Positions 42,312-51,167 of a stretch of 64,000 bases of DNA are shown piece by piece. The stretch spans positions 1 to 64,000 of the forward strand of contig NZ_JAENII010000015.1 of NCBI RefSeq assembly GCF_016595525.1, read 5' to 3'. The notes beneath the pieces were generated by a model that was not told the DNA's origin, made no database searches, and saw only the letters and a program-made list of their open reading frames with translations. The translations under genes were made by a program, and so were the position numbers. The stretch's first letter is position 1; the number at the start of each line of letters is the position of its first letter. The DNA is from Haloferula rosea. GTDB lineage: Bacteria; Verrucomicrobiota; Verrucomicrobiia; Verrucomicrobiales; Akkermansiaceae.

Positions 42312-43838
42312 ATGTCTGAACAGGAACACGCAGCCAACGAGGAGTTTGAACGGACTCCCGTACCAAAATCCGCCTTGAAGGGCCCCGGGAAATTCTGGGG
42401 TATGTATGCCGGGGAGCACGCCGCTGGCACCGAGTTCATGATCGGGCCCTTGTTCCTTTTGGCGGGTGTGGCGTTGAAGGACATCTTTCTGGGATTGCTG
42501 ATCGGCAACCTCCTTGCGGTGCTTTCGTGGCGCTACATCTGTGCGCCGATTGCGGTGAGAGGTCGCATGACGCTCTATTATCAATTGGAGAAGATTGCGG
42601 GCGGCAAGTTGGTGAAGTTCTACAACCTCGCGAACGGCATCCTCTTCTGTTTCCTAGCCGGGGCGATGATCACGGTGTCGGCGACGGCGGTCGGGATTCC
42701 GTTCAAGATCGAGATGCCAACGATCGAGACCGTGTATCCGAACAGTGCCGCCTTTGTGGTGATCGTGCTGTTGGTGGGAGCGGTGATCGCCGTGGTCGCG
42801 GCCAAGGGATACGAGACGGTTGCGCGGTTCGCGAACGTGGCGTCGCCCTGGATGGTCCTGGTGTTCCTCGCCTGTGGGTTCGTCGCCCTCAAGCAGATTG
42901 GAGCGGCCAACTGGGAAGGTCTGAACGGCATCTGGAACAACACGGTGAACTATTCCCAAGCCCTGGGAGCGAAGCCTTTCGAGGTGACCTCGATCCAAGG
43001 ATTGCTCGACTTGCTCAAGCAGAAGCCCGATCTGATCCCGGTTGCACTGGAGGCCTTCAAGGTGCCTGACATGGAGGCGCTGGCCCAGGTCACTTCGGAC
43101 AATTTCCAAGGCGCTGAAGCGACCTCCACCATGAACCTCTGGTCAGTGGTTCTCTTCTCGTGGTTCTGCAACTCCGCCATGCACATCGGCATGGCCGACC
43201 TGTCCGTTTTCCGTTATGCGAGGAAGGCCTCGTCGGGTTGGGCAGCCGCGGGCGGCATGTTCGTGGGTCACTACATGGCGTGGGTCGCCGCAGCCTTCAT
43301 GCTGGCTGCTCAGATCCGCGCCACCGGCAGCACCGATCCGGTCCCCGGACCGATGGCTGCGAGCGTGGCCGGCATGGCCGGCATCGTCTGCGTGGTGGTC
43401 GCCGGTTGGACGACGGCGAACCCGACGATCTATCGGGCGGGTCTTGCCTTCCAAGCGATGATCCCCGGGTCGTCGCGGACTGCGATGACCTTGCTCGCAG
43501 GATCGGTCGCCACCATCGCCGGCGTGTTTCCTGCGTTCGCGTGGAAGCTGCTCGGATTCGTCGGCTTCTACGGCACGGTCCTCGCACCGATGGGTGCGGT
43601 GATCTTCGCCGACTGGTACTTTGCCAAGAAGGCCGGTTTCCGCCAGTTCGCTGCGGAAGGTCTCGGCAAGAGCATGAACCTTGCGGTGGCTCTTGCCTGG
43701 CTCATCCCGGTAGCCATCGCATCCTATTTGATCAAGGTGGAAGGAATTCCATCCTGGTACTGCATCCTACCGTGCTGGATCGCGACCGCCATCCTCCACG
43801 TGATTTTCAGCAAGTCCTTTTACAAGCAAGCCATTTGA
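42312..43838 (+). CDS. NCS1-like permease in the L-rhamnose operon
   Basis: A 508-residue polytopic membrane protein with about 12 helices. The opening LKGPGKFWGMYAGEHAAGTE and FMIGPLFLLAGVALKDIFLG, plus a later SVVLFSWFCNSAMHIGMADL, fit the nucleobase-cation-symporter (purine/cytosine permease) superfamily. Such proteins use sodium or proton gradients. The genetic context (67-residue membrane protein, rhamnose isomerase, rhamnosidase) argues for L-rhamnose or a rhamnoside as substrate; this is inference. The ATG at 42312 is chosen; the frame extends to 42264. Confidence 0.78.
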   Translation: MSEQEHAANEEFERTPVPKSALKGPGKFWGMYAGEHAAGTEFMIGPLFLLAGVALKDIFLGLLIGNLLAVLSWRYICAPIAVRGRMTLYYQLEKIAGGKLVKFYNLANGILFCFLAGAMITVSATAVGIPFKIEMPTIETVYPNSAAFVVIVLLVGAVIAVVAAKGYETVARFANVASPWMVLVFLACGFVALKQIGAANWEGLNGIWNNTVNYSQALGAKPFEVTSIQGLLDLLKQKPDLIPVALEAFKVPDMEALAQVTSDNFQGAEATSTMNLWSVVLFSWFCNSAMHIGMADLSVFRYARKASSGWAAAGGMFVGHYMAWVAAAFMLAAQIRATGSTDPVPGPMAASVAGMAGIVCVVVAGWTTANPTIYRAGLAFQAMIPGSSRTAMTLLAGSVATIAGVFPAFAWKLLGFVGFYGTVLAPMGAVIFADWYFAKKAGFRQFAAEGLGKSMNLAVALAWLIPVAIASYLIKVEGIPSWYCILPCWIATAILHVIFSKSFYKQAI

Positions 43839-43842
43839 TTCC

Positions 43843-44046
43843 ATGAAAATTCTTTTCCCCATCATCGCGCTCGTTGGCCTTGGGTTGACGATCATTCCTC
43901 CGGCCATCCACTTGTTCGGAAACCTCGAAATCGGGACCACCTTCAACCTGATGACCGCGGGCATGGTGCTCTGGGTCATCGGTGCGACTCCGTGGCTCGC
44001 CTTCAAGGAGGACGAGCTCGACAAGTCGACGCAAGACAACATCTGA
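43843..44046 (+). CDS. Small two-helix membrane protein of the rhamnose operon
   Basis: A 67-residue protein starting 4 bases after the permease stop. It has two hydrophobic segments (about 2-24, [20 protein letters not shown], and about 33-53, [20 protein letters not shown]) and an acidic tail ([13 protein letters not shown]). It is probably an accessory subunit of the permease, like the small partners of some sodium-solute symporters. No named family is recognised. Confidence 0.7.
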   Translation: MKILFPIIALVGLGLTIIPPAIHLFGNLEIGTTFNLMTAGMVLWVIGATPWLAFKEDELDKSTQDNI

Positions 44047-44065
44047 ACCCCCAGCTCCCATTTTC

Positions 44066-45301
44066 ATGTCCACCTACGACTCCGCCCGCGAGCAATACGC
44101 GGCCCTGGGCGTTGACACCGAGTCCGCCCTCTCCCGCCTGAAGAACATTCCGATCTCGATCCATTGCTGGCAGGGTGATGATGTGGGTGGGTTTGAAGAT
44201 CCGGATGGTCAGCTGGGCTCCGGGCTCGCGGTCACCGGCAACTATCCCGGCAAGGCACGCACGCCGGACGAGCTCCGCTCTGACCTGGAAAAAGCGCTTT
44301 CGCTGATCCCCGGCAACCATCGGCTCAATCTCCATGCCATCTACCTCGAGAGCGACAGCAAGGTCGATCGGAATGCGATCGAACCGAAGCATTTCCAAGG
44401 ATGGATCGACTGGTGCAAGTCACAGAATGTCGGACTGGATTTCAATCCATCCTGCTTCGCTCACCCGCTGGCGGACGCCGGCCTGACCCTGACCTCGCCC
44501 GATGACGGCATCCGCCAATTCTGGATCGATCACTGCAAGGCAAGTCGTGTGGTGGCCGATGAGATGGGTCGGCAACTTGGCGACAAGACGGTGACCAACA
44601 TTTGGGTTCCCGATGGCTACAAGGATGTGCCGGCCGACCGGATGGCACCCCGTCAGCGGTTGAAGGATTCGCTGGATGAGATTCTTGCCGCACCGACCGA
44701 GCACAACCTCGACGCGGTGGAGTCCAAGTTGTTCGGGATCGGCTCGGAGGCCTTTGTGGCCGGGTCCCACGAGTTCTACATGGGCTATGCGATGCAGAAG
44801 CAGATCCTGCTCTGCCTGGACGCCGGCCATTTCCATCCGACCGAGATGATTTCGGAGAAGATCAGCTCGTGTTTGCTCTTCTTGCCTGAGTTGCTCCTTC
44901 ATGTGTCGCGCGGTGTCCGATGGGACTCCGACCACGTGGTTACCTTCAACGACGAGCTTCTCGCGATTGCGCGCGAGATCGTGGCAAACAAGGTGGAGGA
45001 CCGTGTGCACATCGGTCTCGACTTCTTCGATGCTTCGATCAACCGCGTTGCCGCGTGGACGATTGGAGTGCGCAACACCCTGCGTGCCCTGCTGACCGGA
45101 TTGCTCGAGCCGACCGACAAACTTCGGGCTGCGGAATTGGAGGGCGATTACACGACCCGCCTGGCGCTGATGGAGGAAGTGAAGACCTTCCCGATTGGTG
45201 CCGTATGGGATGAATACTGCCGCCGCCAGGATGTCCCGGTCGGACCAAGCTGGCTCACGGATGTGCAGGAATACGAACACCAGGTCCTTTCAAAACGATG
45301 A
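44066..45301 (+). CDS. rhaA: L-rhamnose isomerase
   Basis: A 411-residue TIM-barrel enzyme that converts L-rhamnose to L-rhamnulose. It closely follows the RhaA pattern: [86 protein letters not shown] and [12 protein letters not shown]. The His, Asp and Glu residues of the metal site are in place. Length is normal. It lies 19 bases after the small membrane protein and overlaps the rhamnosidase start by four bases. Rhamnulokinase and aldolase genes are not in the window. Confidence 0.95.
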   Translation: MSTYDSAREQYAALGVDTESALSRLKNIPISIHCWQGDDVGGFEDPDGQLGSGLAVTGNYPGKARTPDELRSDLEKALSLIPGNHRLNLHAIYLESDSKVDRNAIEPKHFQGWIDWCKSQNVGLDFNPSCFAHPLADAGLTLTSPDDGIRQFWIDHCKASRVVADEMGRQLGDKTVTNIWVPDGYKDVPADRMAPRQRLKDSLDEILAAPTEHNLDAVESKLFGIGSEAFVAGSHEFYMGYAMQKQILLCLDAGHFHPTEMISEKISSCLLFLPELLLHVSRGVRWDSDHVVTFNDELLAIAREIVANKVEDRVHIGLDFFDASINRVAAWTIGVRNTLRALLTGLLEPTDKLRAAELEGDYTTRLALMEEVKTFPIGAVWDEYCRRQDVPVGPSWLTDVQEYEHQVLSKR

Positions 45302-48093
45302 AGTGGTTATTGCTCCTTGCTTCCTGTGCCGTCCTGAACGGTCACACGACGACCGACCTTCAGGTCGGACACCGCACCAGTCCGCTGGGCCTTGATGACG
45401 CGGCGCCGCGTCTCTCGTGGCGTCTTGACGGAGACGAGCCGGGTCTTGCCCAGACGGCATTTCAGATTCTGGTGGCAACCTCGCCCGACAAGCTCGAGGA
45501 CGGGAAGACCGACCTTTGGAACAGTCGTCGGACCGAGGGGAAGACGACACACGTGACCTACGGTGGCGGGCGTCTCCCTTCGTCAGCGCCTGTCTACTGG
45601 AAAGCTCGTACTTGGGCCGGCGATGAAGCATCGGAATGGACCGAGGTGCAGCGTTTCGTGACCGGCCGGATCGCGGCGGCTCCGATGCAGCCGTTCATTT
45701 CCTTCAAGGATGAGTCTCCCTTCCACAAGGAACGGGAGAAGCTTCACCTCCCACCGGCAAGGTATTACCGTAGCACCTTCTCACCGGAGAAGAAGGTCGT
45801 CCGTGCGGTGGCGCATGCTTCGGCGCTGGGAATCTACGAGCTGCACGTGAACGGCAGCAAGGTGGGGGACGCCTACTTCGCCCCCGGATGGACGAACTAC
45901 CGCAAGCGGGCGTACTACAACACCTACGATCTCACCCCCATGCTCGCCGATGGCAAGAATGCCATCGGTGCCGTGGTCGCGGATGGCTGGTATGCGGGCT
46001 ATGTCGGCTACGGCAAGCTGGTCGGCTACGGTCCCCACAAGACCGGTCGGAACATTTATGGCAAAACGCCTGCGGTCATGGTGGAGGTCCACCTCACCTA
46101 CGAGGACGGCTCGACCGAGGTGATCGGCACCGACGAGACGTGGAAGACATCGACGGGCCCCGAGTTCGAGGCGGATTTCCTGATGGGTGAAGCCTACGAT
46201 GCGCGCAAGGAAATGCCTGGCTGGGCGACCGCCGGCTTTGACGATTCCTCGTGGGAACCGGTGATTTATGCCGAGGACAACGGTTCGGTGATCCAGCCGT
46301 TTGTGGACCGTTTCGTGAAGGAGGATCGCGAGTTCGGATATGTCCGACCTCCGGTCCTGCAGGCCTATCCGGCCCAGCCGGTTCGCGTGACCGAAGAGCT
46401 GGAGGCCAAATCGGTCAAGGAGCTCAAGCCCGGGACCTACATCTTCGATCTGGGGCAGAACTTTGCCGGCAACATCCGCTTCAAGGTGAAGGCCGAGAAG
46501 GGGAAGAAGTTCGTGCTGCGCTATGGCGAGATGCTTCATCCCGATGGCCGCTTGATGACGGAGAACCTGCGCGCGGCGCGGGCCACCGACACCTACATCG
46601 CGAAGGGGGCCGAAGGTGGCGAGTCGTGGACACCGCGATTCACCTTTCATGGGTTCCAGTTTGTCGAGGTGACCGGCTTCGATGAAGAGCCACCGCTGGA
46701 CACCGTGACGGGCCTGGTCCTGCACTCCGACACACCGATGAGTTCCGGCTTCGAGTGCTCCGATCCAGTGGTCAATCAGGTCTTCAAGAATGCGGTCTGG
46801 ACGCAGCGCGCGAACTGGATCGATCTGCCAACCGACTGCCCGCAGCGCGATGAGCGGATGGGCTGGACGGGAGATGCCCAGATTTATGCCGCCTCGGCCG
46901 CCATTCATGCCGATGTGGCCGCGTTCTTCCGCAAATGGCTACGCGAACTGGAGGATTCCAGGACGAAGGAAGGCTACTATCCGTCCTATGCGCCGTATCC
47001 CTTCGGTCATGGCGGTGCCATTCATGGCACGGCGTGGTCGGACGCCGGGGTGATCGTGCCGCACGCGATCTGGAAGGCGACGGGAGACACCTCGTTCTTC
47101 ACGGCTCACTGGGATGCCATGGTCCAGTTCATGGAGGCGCGCAAAGCGCAGGACCCGGAACTCAAGGGAACGGCATTTGGTGCCCCCTGGGGTGATTGGC
47201 TGAATCTTGATGATCCGACGCCCCATGAATATGTCGAGATCGCCTACTTCACGCTCTCGACGCGGTTGATGGCCGAGATGGCTGCGGAGCAAGGCCTTGA
47301 GAAAGAAGCCGCCGAGTATGCGGAGTGGGTGGAGACGTTGCGCGGCAACTTCCGCGAGCAGTACCTGCAGGCCGACGGTACGATCAAACCGGAGTCCCAG
47401 TCCGCGTACGTGCTTGCCCTCGACTGTGGCCTGCTGACGGATCCTGAAGAGCGGAAAAAGGCGGGTGCACGATTGGCGACGCTGATCGGTGAGAAGGCCG
47501 GGCCGAAGGCAACGGGCATGACGACCGGGTTCCTCGGTACGAAGCCTCTGCTACCGGTGCTGACTTCCACCGGCAACCACGACCTGGCCGTGTCACTCCT
47601 TCAATCCCGCAAGTATCCTTCCTGGGGCTACGAGGTGAAGAATGGAGCGACCACGATCTGGGAACGATGGAATTCCTTCACCGCCGAGCATGGCTTCGGT
47701 GGTCCTGACGGGAAGATGAACGCTGCGATGAATTCCTTCTCCCACTACGCCTTCGGCGCGGTGACGGAATGGATGATGACGACTCTGGCGGGCATCGCAC
47801 CGGCCACTCCGGGCTACGATACCATCCGTCTGCATCCTCACTTCCCTGGTGCGGAGGCCACGGCGGAAACCGATACGATCTCGTGGATCAAGGCTCACCA
47901 TGATTCGCCCCACGGTCGGATCTCGGTGCACTGGAAGCGCGATGAGGACGATTCGCTCATCTACGAGGCAACCGTCCCGCCGAATACGCGTGCGGAGCTC
48001 ACCCTGCCGGTGAGTTCACCATGGAAGGAAGGTGGCGATGAGACCCAAACGACGACCCTCGCACCGGGCACCCATCGGATCGTGATCAAATAG
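45298..48093 (+). CDS. GH78 alpha-L-rhamnosidase, exported
   Basis: A 931-residue exported glycoside hydrolase that removes terminal alpha-L-rhamnose. Signal peptide ([14 protein letters not shown]), an N-terminal Ig-like domain ([20 protein letters not shown]), a carbohydrate-binding beta domain (about 140-320), the concanavalin-like domain, and an alpha/alpha barrel (about 480-850) with the GH78 motif [14 protein letters not shown]. The C-terminal beta domain has [14 protein letters not shown] Cys at residue 10 (LASC) might be a lipobox. Its start codon overlaps the rhaA stop codon. Confidence 0.93.
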   Translation: MKWLLLLASCAVLNGHTTTDLQVGHRTSPLGLDDAAPRLSWRLDGDEPGLAQTAFQILVATSPDKLEDGKTDLWNSRRTEGKTTHVTYGGGRLPSSAPVYWKARTWAGDEASEWTEVQRFVTGRIAAAPMQPFISFKDESPFHKEREKLHLPPARYYRSTFSPEKKVVRAVAHASALGIYELHVNGSKVGDAYFAPGWTNYRKRAYYNTYDLTPMLADGKNAIGAVVADGWYAGYVGYGKLVGYGPHKTGRNIYGKTPAVMVEVHLTYEDGSTEVIGTDETWKTSTGPEFEADFLMGEAYDARKEMPGWATAGFDDSSWEPVIYAEDNGSVIQPFVDRFVKEDREFGYVRPPVLQAYPAQPVRVTEELEAKSVKELKPGTYIFDLGQNFAGNIRFKVKAEKGKKFVLRYGEMLHPDGRLMTENLRAARATDTYIAKGAEGGESWTPRFTFHGFQFVEVTGFDEEPPLDTVTGLVLHSDTPMSSGFECSDPVVNQVFKNAVWTQRANWIDLPTDCPQRDERMGWTGDAQIYAASAAIHADVAAFFRKWLRELEDSRTKEGYYPSYAPYPFGHGGAIHGTAWSDAGVIVPHAIWKATGDTSFFTAHWDAMVQFMEARKAQDPELKGTAFGAPWGDWLNLDDPTPHEYVEIAYFTLSTRLMAEMAAEQGLEKEAAEYAEWVETLRGNFREQYLQADGTIKPESQSAYVLALDCGLLTDPEERKKAGARLATLIGEKAGPKATGMTTGFLGTKPLLPVLTSTGNHDLAVSLLQSRKYPSWGYEVKNGATTIWERWNSFTAEHGFGGPDGKMNAAMNSFSHYAFGAVTEWMMTTLAGIAPATPGYDTIRLHPHFPGAEATAETDTISWIKAHHDSPHGRISVHWKRDEDDSLIYEATVPPNTRAELTLPVSSPWKEGGDETQTTTLAPGTHRIVIK

Positions 48094-48123
48094 AGAGCCT
48101 CACCGGCTCCGACAGAACTCCCC

Positions 48124-48155
48124 GAAGCGCCAACCTCGGTTGGCGCTTCTCTTTT
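48124..48155 (+). terminator. Rho-independent terminator of the rhamnose operon
   Basis: GAAGCGCCAA pairs with TTGGCGCTTC over a CCTCGG loop (closing pairs possible) and is followed by TCTTTTG. It lies 30 bases after the rhamnosidase stop and just before the end of the convergent gene. Confidence 0.88.
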
Positions 48156-48157
48156 GC

Positions 48158-49453
48158 TCAGCGGCGCCGCCGATTCATGACTGCCTGCTGGGCTTCCGCG
48201 GGAAGGCCGCTGGTTTCGAGCCATGCGCGGGCAGCTTCAGGGTCACGGCGGTAGTAGGCCTGGCCAGCTTGAGTCAGAGATTGCTGGCGCATGGCTGGAT
48301 CGGAAATGTCTTCGGCCCAGGCGATGGCTGCGGTGGGATCCTGCCATGCATAGCCACGGACGAACCCGCTGACGGCTGCGTCCCGTTGGGGAGAGGCGGG
48401 CATCTGGGCGAGGTATTCGCTCGCCGCGACCGGATTGGTATCCTCCCAGTCACCGAACACGGATCGGAATCCATCCGCCTGACCGTCTGTGGCGGGCAAG
48501 GTTTCGAGCCAGCCTAGGGCATTGACGGGATCTCGTTCGCCCCATTCTTCACCGACTTCCGCCACGGCGCGCTGGGCGTATTCCTCGTTGGCGAACTGGG
48601 TGACCCAGTTGGCGGCTTCCTCGGGATTGGTTCTCACGTAGGCGCCTGCGACACGATCCATGGCCGCCCCCTTCATCGGGCCATCGGCCAGCGTGGTCGC
48701 CCAGGCCGCCGCGTCGGCGGGGCTGCCGGTCCGCAGCGCTTCGTTGGCCACGGCGCGGATCAGGCGGTCCGGTTGGCCCGTTCCTTCCGCAGCCAGCTGC
48801 ATGGCCATGTCGGTGGCAAGCGTCAGGTCATGATCAGCCAGACCGGCAATCACGCTTTCGGCCAACTCCGCCTTCTGTCCGGCCATGGCTTCGGGGAGGT
48901 TCCTGAGCATCGCGATGGCTTCATTGGGATTTGCTGCGGCCCAGCCACTCATGGTGGCGGCCAGATCCTCTTCTTCCGACGCTGCGGCATGGTCGAAGGC
49001 CTCCTGACCTGCGATGGCGCCCCAACTGTAGTTGAAGTCGCGCCATTCACTGCCGTCGACCCCCATGGCGACCAATTGTTCGCGGATTTCCAGGGCGTTC
49101 TCCGCGGTCATCGATTCCAGCAGATGGCCGAAAGCCAGACGCCGGGTGATGGGGTTGGGATCCTTGAGTGCCTTCTCGGCCAACATGGCAATGCTGAGGC
49201 CGCGCGTGCTGCCGAACAGTGAGGCGAGCTCCCCGCGGTCTGCGGAGCCCTGTTCGTCCTGGCGGGCCCGGAGGCGGCTGCCGGGTTCGGATCCGAACCC
49301 GGATGAGCGGGAAGTCGTGCGAGCGGAAGGCCCGCTACCGTCAGCATTCCCCGAGCCTGGCCCACCTTCGTTTGACCGGGAAGATCCCACAGCGAAGGCC
49401 GCAGCCGCTGCCACTGCCCATCCGCCATGAACGAGAAGCTGTTTGGTATTCAT
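48158..49453 (-). CDS. Exported protein with about seven 32-residue helical repeats
   Basis: A 431-residue exported protein. A short hydrophobic leader (WAVAAAAAFAVG) is followed by a Ser/Gly/Arg-rich linker and then helical repeats. About seven units of 32-33 residues are readable. Each starts with (D/N)P and has Ala and Trp: NPEEAANWVTQ, DPVNALGWLET, NPVAASEYLAQ, DPTAAIAWAED and DPEAARAWLET. The repeats are TPR/HEAT-like in appearance. The end (LPAEAQQAVMNRRRR) is strongly basic. It probably binds proteins; no catalytic motif is seen. Confidence 0.72.
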   Translation of the reverse strand: MNTKQLLVHGGWAVAAAAAFAVGSSRSNEGGPGSGNADGSGPSARTTSRSSGFGSEPGSRLRARQDEQGSADRGELASLFGSTRGLSIAMLAEKALKDPNPITRRLAFGHLLESMTAENALEIREQLVAMGVDGSEWRDFNYSWGAIAGQEAFDHAAASEEEDLAATMSGWAAANPNEAIAMLRNLPEAMAGQKAELAESVIAGLADHDLTLATDMAMQLAAEGTGQPDRLIRAVANEALRTGSPADAAAWATTLADGPMKGAAMDRVAGAYVRTNPEEAANWVTQFANEEYAQRAVAEVGEEWGERDPVNALGWLETLPATDGQADGFRSVFGDWEDTNPVAASEYLAQMPASPQRDAAVSGFVRGYAWQDPTAAIAWAEDISDPAMRQQSLTQAGQAYYRRDPEAARAWLETSGLPAEAQQAVMNRRRR

Positions 49454-49469
49454 GGGCGGATCTTAGTTG

Positions 49470-49491
49470 AACTTGTGCCTTCGCGCAAGTT
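49470..49491. repeat. 22-base hairpin/palindrome in a divergent promoter region
   Basis: AACTTGTGC, loop CTTC, GCGCAAGTT: a 9-bp stem with one G-T pair. It lies 16 bases upstream of the repeat-protein start (minus strand) and 120 bases upstream of the ligase start (plus strand). There is no T run, so it is not a terminator. It may be an operator or an mRNA hairpin. Confidence 0.4.
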
Positions 49492-49611
49492 GGGGCCTCC
49501 TGAGAGCTTCGGCCTGAAGAGGTTTCTCTGGTGACATCGACAGGATCGATGCTTGAAGTGAGTGATTCAATTTTCCAAATGCAGGATTCTGCGGTTAGGG
49601 TGCTGGTCATC

Positions 49612-51150
49612 ATGAATCGAGGCACACTCCAACAAACCCTGCTGGCGACGGTCGCTCAATGTGGCGGCAAACTGGCCCTTGCAGATTCCGGAGGAGCCAA
49701 GGTCACCTTCGGTGAGGCGCTGCAGAAGTGCGTGTTCCTGGCAGGACGGCTGCGGAATTTCTGGGAGGGTCAGAAGATGGTCGGGATCCTGGTGCCACCT
49801 TCTGTCGGGGGTGCGCTCCTCAACTGGACGGCCCTGCTGATGGGCAAGGTGCCGGTGAATCTGAACTACACGCTCTCGCCCGAGGGCATCGCTTCCTGCA
49901 TCGAGCAATGTGGCATCACGGACGTGGTGGTATCCGGCAAGCTGATGAAGAAGCTGAATCTGGAATTGCCGGTGCGGACGCATGTGCTGGAGGACCTGGT
50001 TTTGAATCCGAAGCTCAGTGAGAAGCTGAAGGTCGGGATGATGACCAAGCTGTCCTCGACAGATTCTCTTCTCAAAAAGCTGGGCGGGGATCAGGCGAAG
50101 CCGGATGATCTCGCGACGGTGATCTTCAGCAGTGGCAGCACCGGGCAGCCGAAGGGCGTGATGTTGAGTCACCGGAACATCATCTCGAACGTGGAACAGG
50201 TGAGTGATGTGTATTCATTCGTCCTTTCCGATTGGATGCTTGGCGTGCTGCCGTTCTTCCACTCCTTCGGGTTCATGGCCACGATTGCCGGTCCCGCGGT
50301 GAGCGGGTTCGGATGCGCCTATCACTTCAATCCGATGGAAGCGAAAGTGATCGGGCCGATGGCCGGGGAGTTCGGTGTGACCATCATGATCGCCACTCCG
50401 ACCTTCTTGCAGTTCTATCTGCGTGGGATCGAGCCCGAGCAACTCCATGCGCTGCGCCTCGTGGTCGTGGGGGCTGAGAAACTCCCGCTGCGGGTGGCGG
50501 ATGCTTTCGAGAAGAAGTTCGGTTGCCGCCCGTTCGAGGCGTATGGATGCACCGAGTGTTCACCGGGCGTGGCATTGAATGGTCCGGGCCAGAACCGTGT
50601 GGGTTCGATCGGCCGGGTCCTGCGGGACATGCAGGCGAAGGTGGTGAACCCGGAGAACGGCGACGAGCTCTCGCCGGGCCAGCAGGGCTTGCTGCGCGTC
50701 AAGGGGCCCAACGTGATGCAAGGCTACCTCGGCATGGAGGAGAAGACCGCGGAGGTGCTGAAGGACGGATGGTATGACACCGGCGACATCGTGAGGATCG
50801 ATGACGATGGCTACCTGTGGATCGAGGGGCGCCTCAGTCGGTTCAGCAAGATCGGCGGCGAGATGGTGCCGCACGGCAATGTGGAACAAACCCTGAATGA
50901 GTTGGCTGGTGATGACGGTCAGGTCTTCGCCGTGACCGGTGTGCCCGATGACAAGAAGGGGGAGCGACTGGTCGTGGTGCACACGGCCGATGAGCAGTTG
51001 TTGGAACAAGTGCTCAACGACCTGAAGGATGCGTCGATTCCCAACCTGTGGAAACCAAGGCGCGATCAATTCATCGCCGTTTCAGATCTGCCCTATCTCG
51101 GAAGCGGAAAACTCGACCTGAAGGGCTTGCAGCAGATCGCCCAAGGATAG
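49612..51150 (+). CDS. AMP-forming acyl-ACP/acyl-CoA synthetase (Aas-like)
   Basis: A 512-residue ANL-superfamily ligase. P-loop IFSSGSTGQPKGVMLSHRN, YGCTECSPG, GWYDTGDIVRIDDDGYLWIE, GRLSRFSKIGGEMV and the C-terminal Lys in YLGSGKLDLKGL are all present. The core resembles the acyl-ACP synthetase half of Aas (FFHSFGFMATI, NYTLSPEGI). No acyltransferase domain is attached. It probably activates fatty acids for phospholipid acyl recycling. The ATG at 49612 (MNRGTLQQTLLATV) is chosen; upstream codons to 49531 show no conservation. Confidence 0.85.
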   Translation: MNRGTLQQTLLATVAQCGGKLALADSGGAKVTFGEALQKCVFLAGRLRNFWEGQKMVGILVPPSVGGALLNWTALLMGKVPVNLNYTLSPEGIASCIEQCGITDVVVSGKLMKKLNLELPVRTHVLEDLVLNPKLSEKLKVGMMTKLSSTDSLLKKLGGDQAKPDDLATVIFSSGSTGQPKGVMLSHRNIISNVEQVSDVYSFVLSDWMLGVLPFFHSFGFMATIAGPAVSGFGCAYHFNPMEAKVIGPMAGEFGVTIMIATPTFLQFYLRGIEPEQLHALRLVVVGAEKLPLRVADAFEKKFGCRPFEAYGCTECSPGVALNGPGQNRVGSIGRVLRDMQAKVVNPENGDELSPGQQGLLRVKGPNVMQGYLGMEEKTAEVLKDGWYDTGDIVRIDDDGYLWIEGRLSRFSKIGGEMVPHGNVEQTLNELAGDDGQVFAVTGVPDDKKGERLVVVHTADEQLLEQVLNDLKDASIPNLWKPRRDQFIAVSDLPYLGSGKLDLKGLQQIAQG

Positions 51151-51167
51151 GCCGATGGGGTCTGTCA

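Noticed and set aside
42246-42366. Longer N terminus of the CVISR sulfatase from 42366
   Set aside because: The extra residues are hydrophilic, overlap the start of the divergent permease gene and would put the signal peptide more than 70 residues in.
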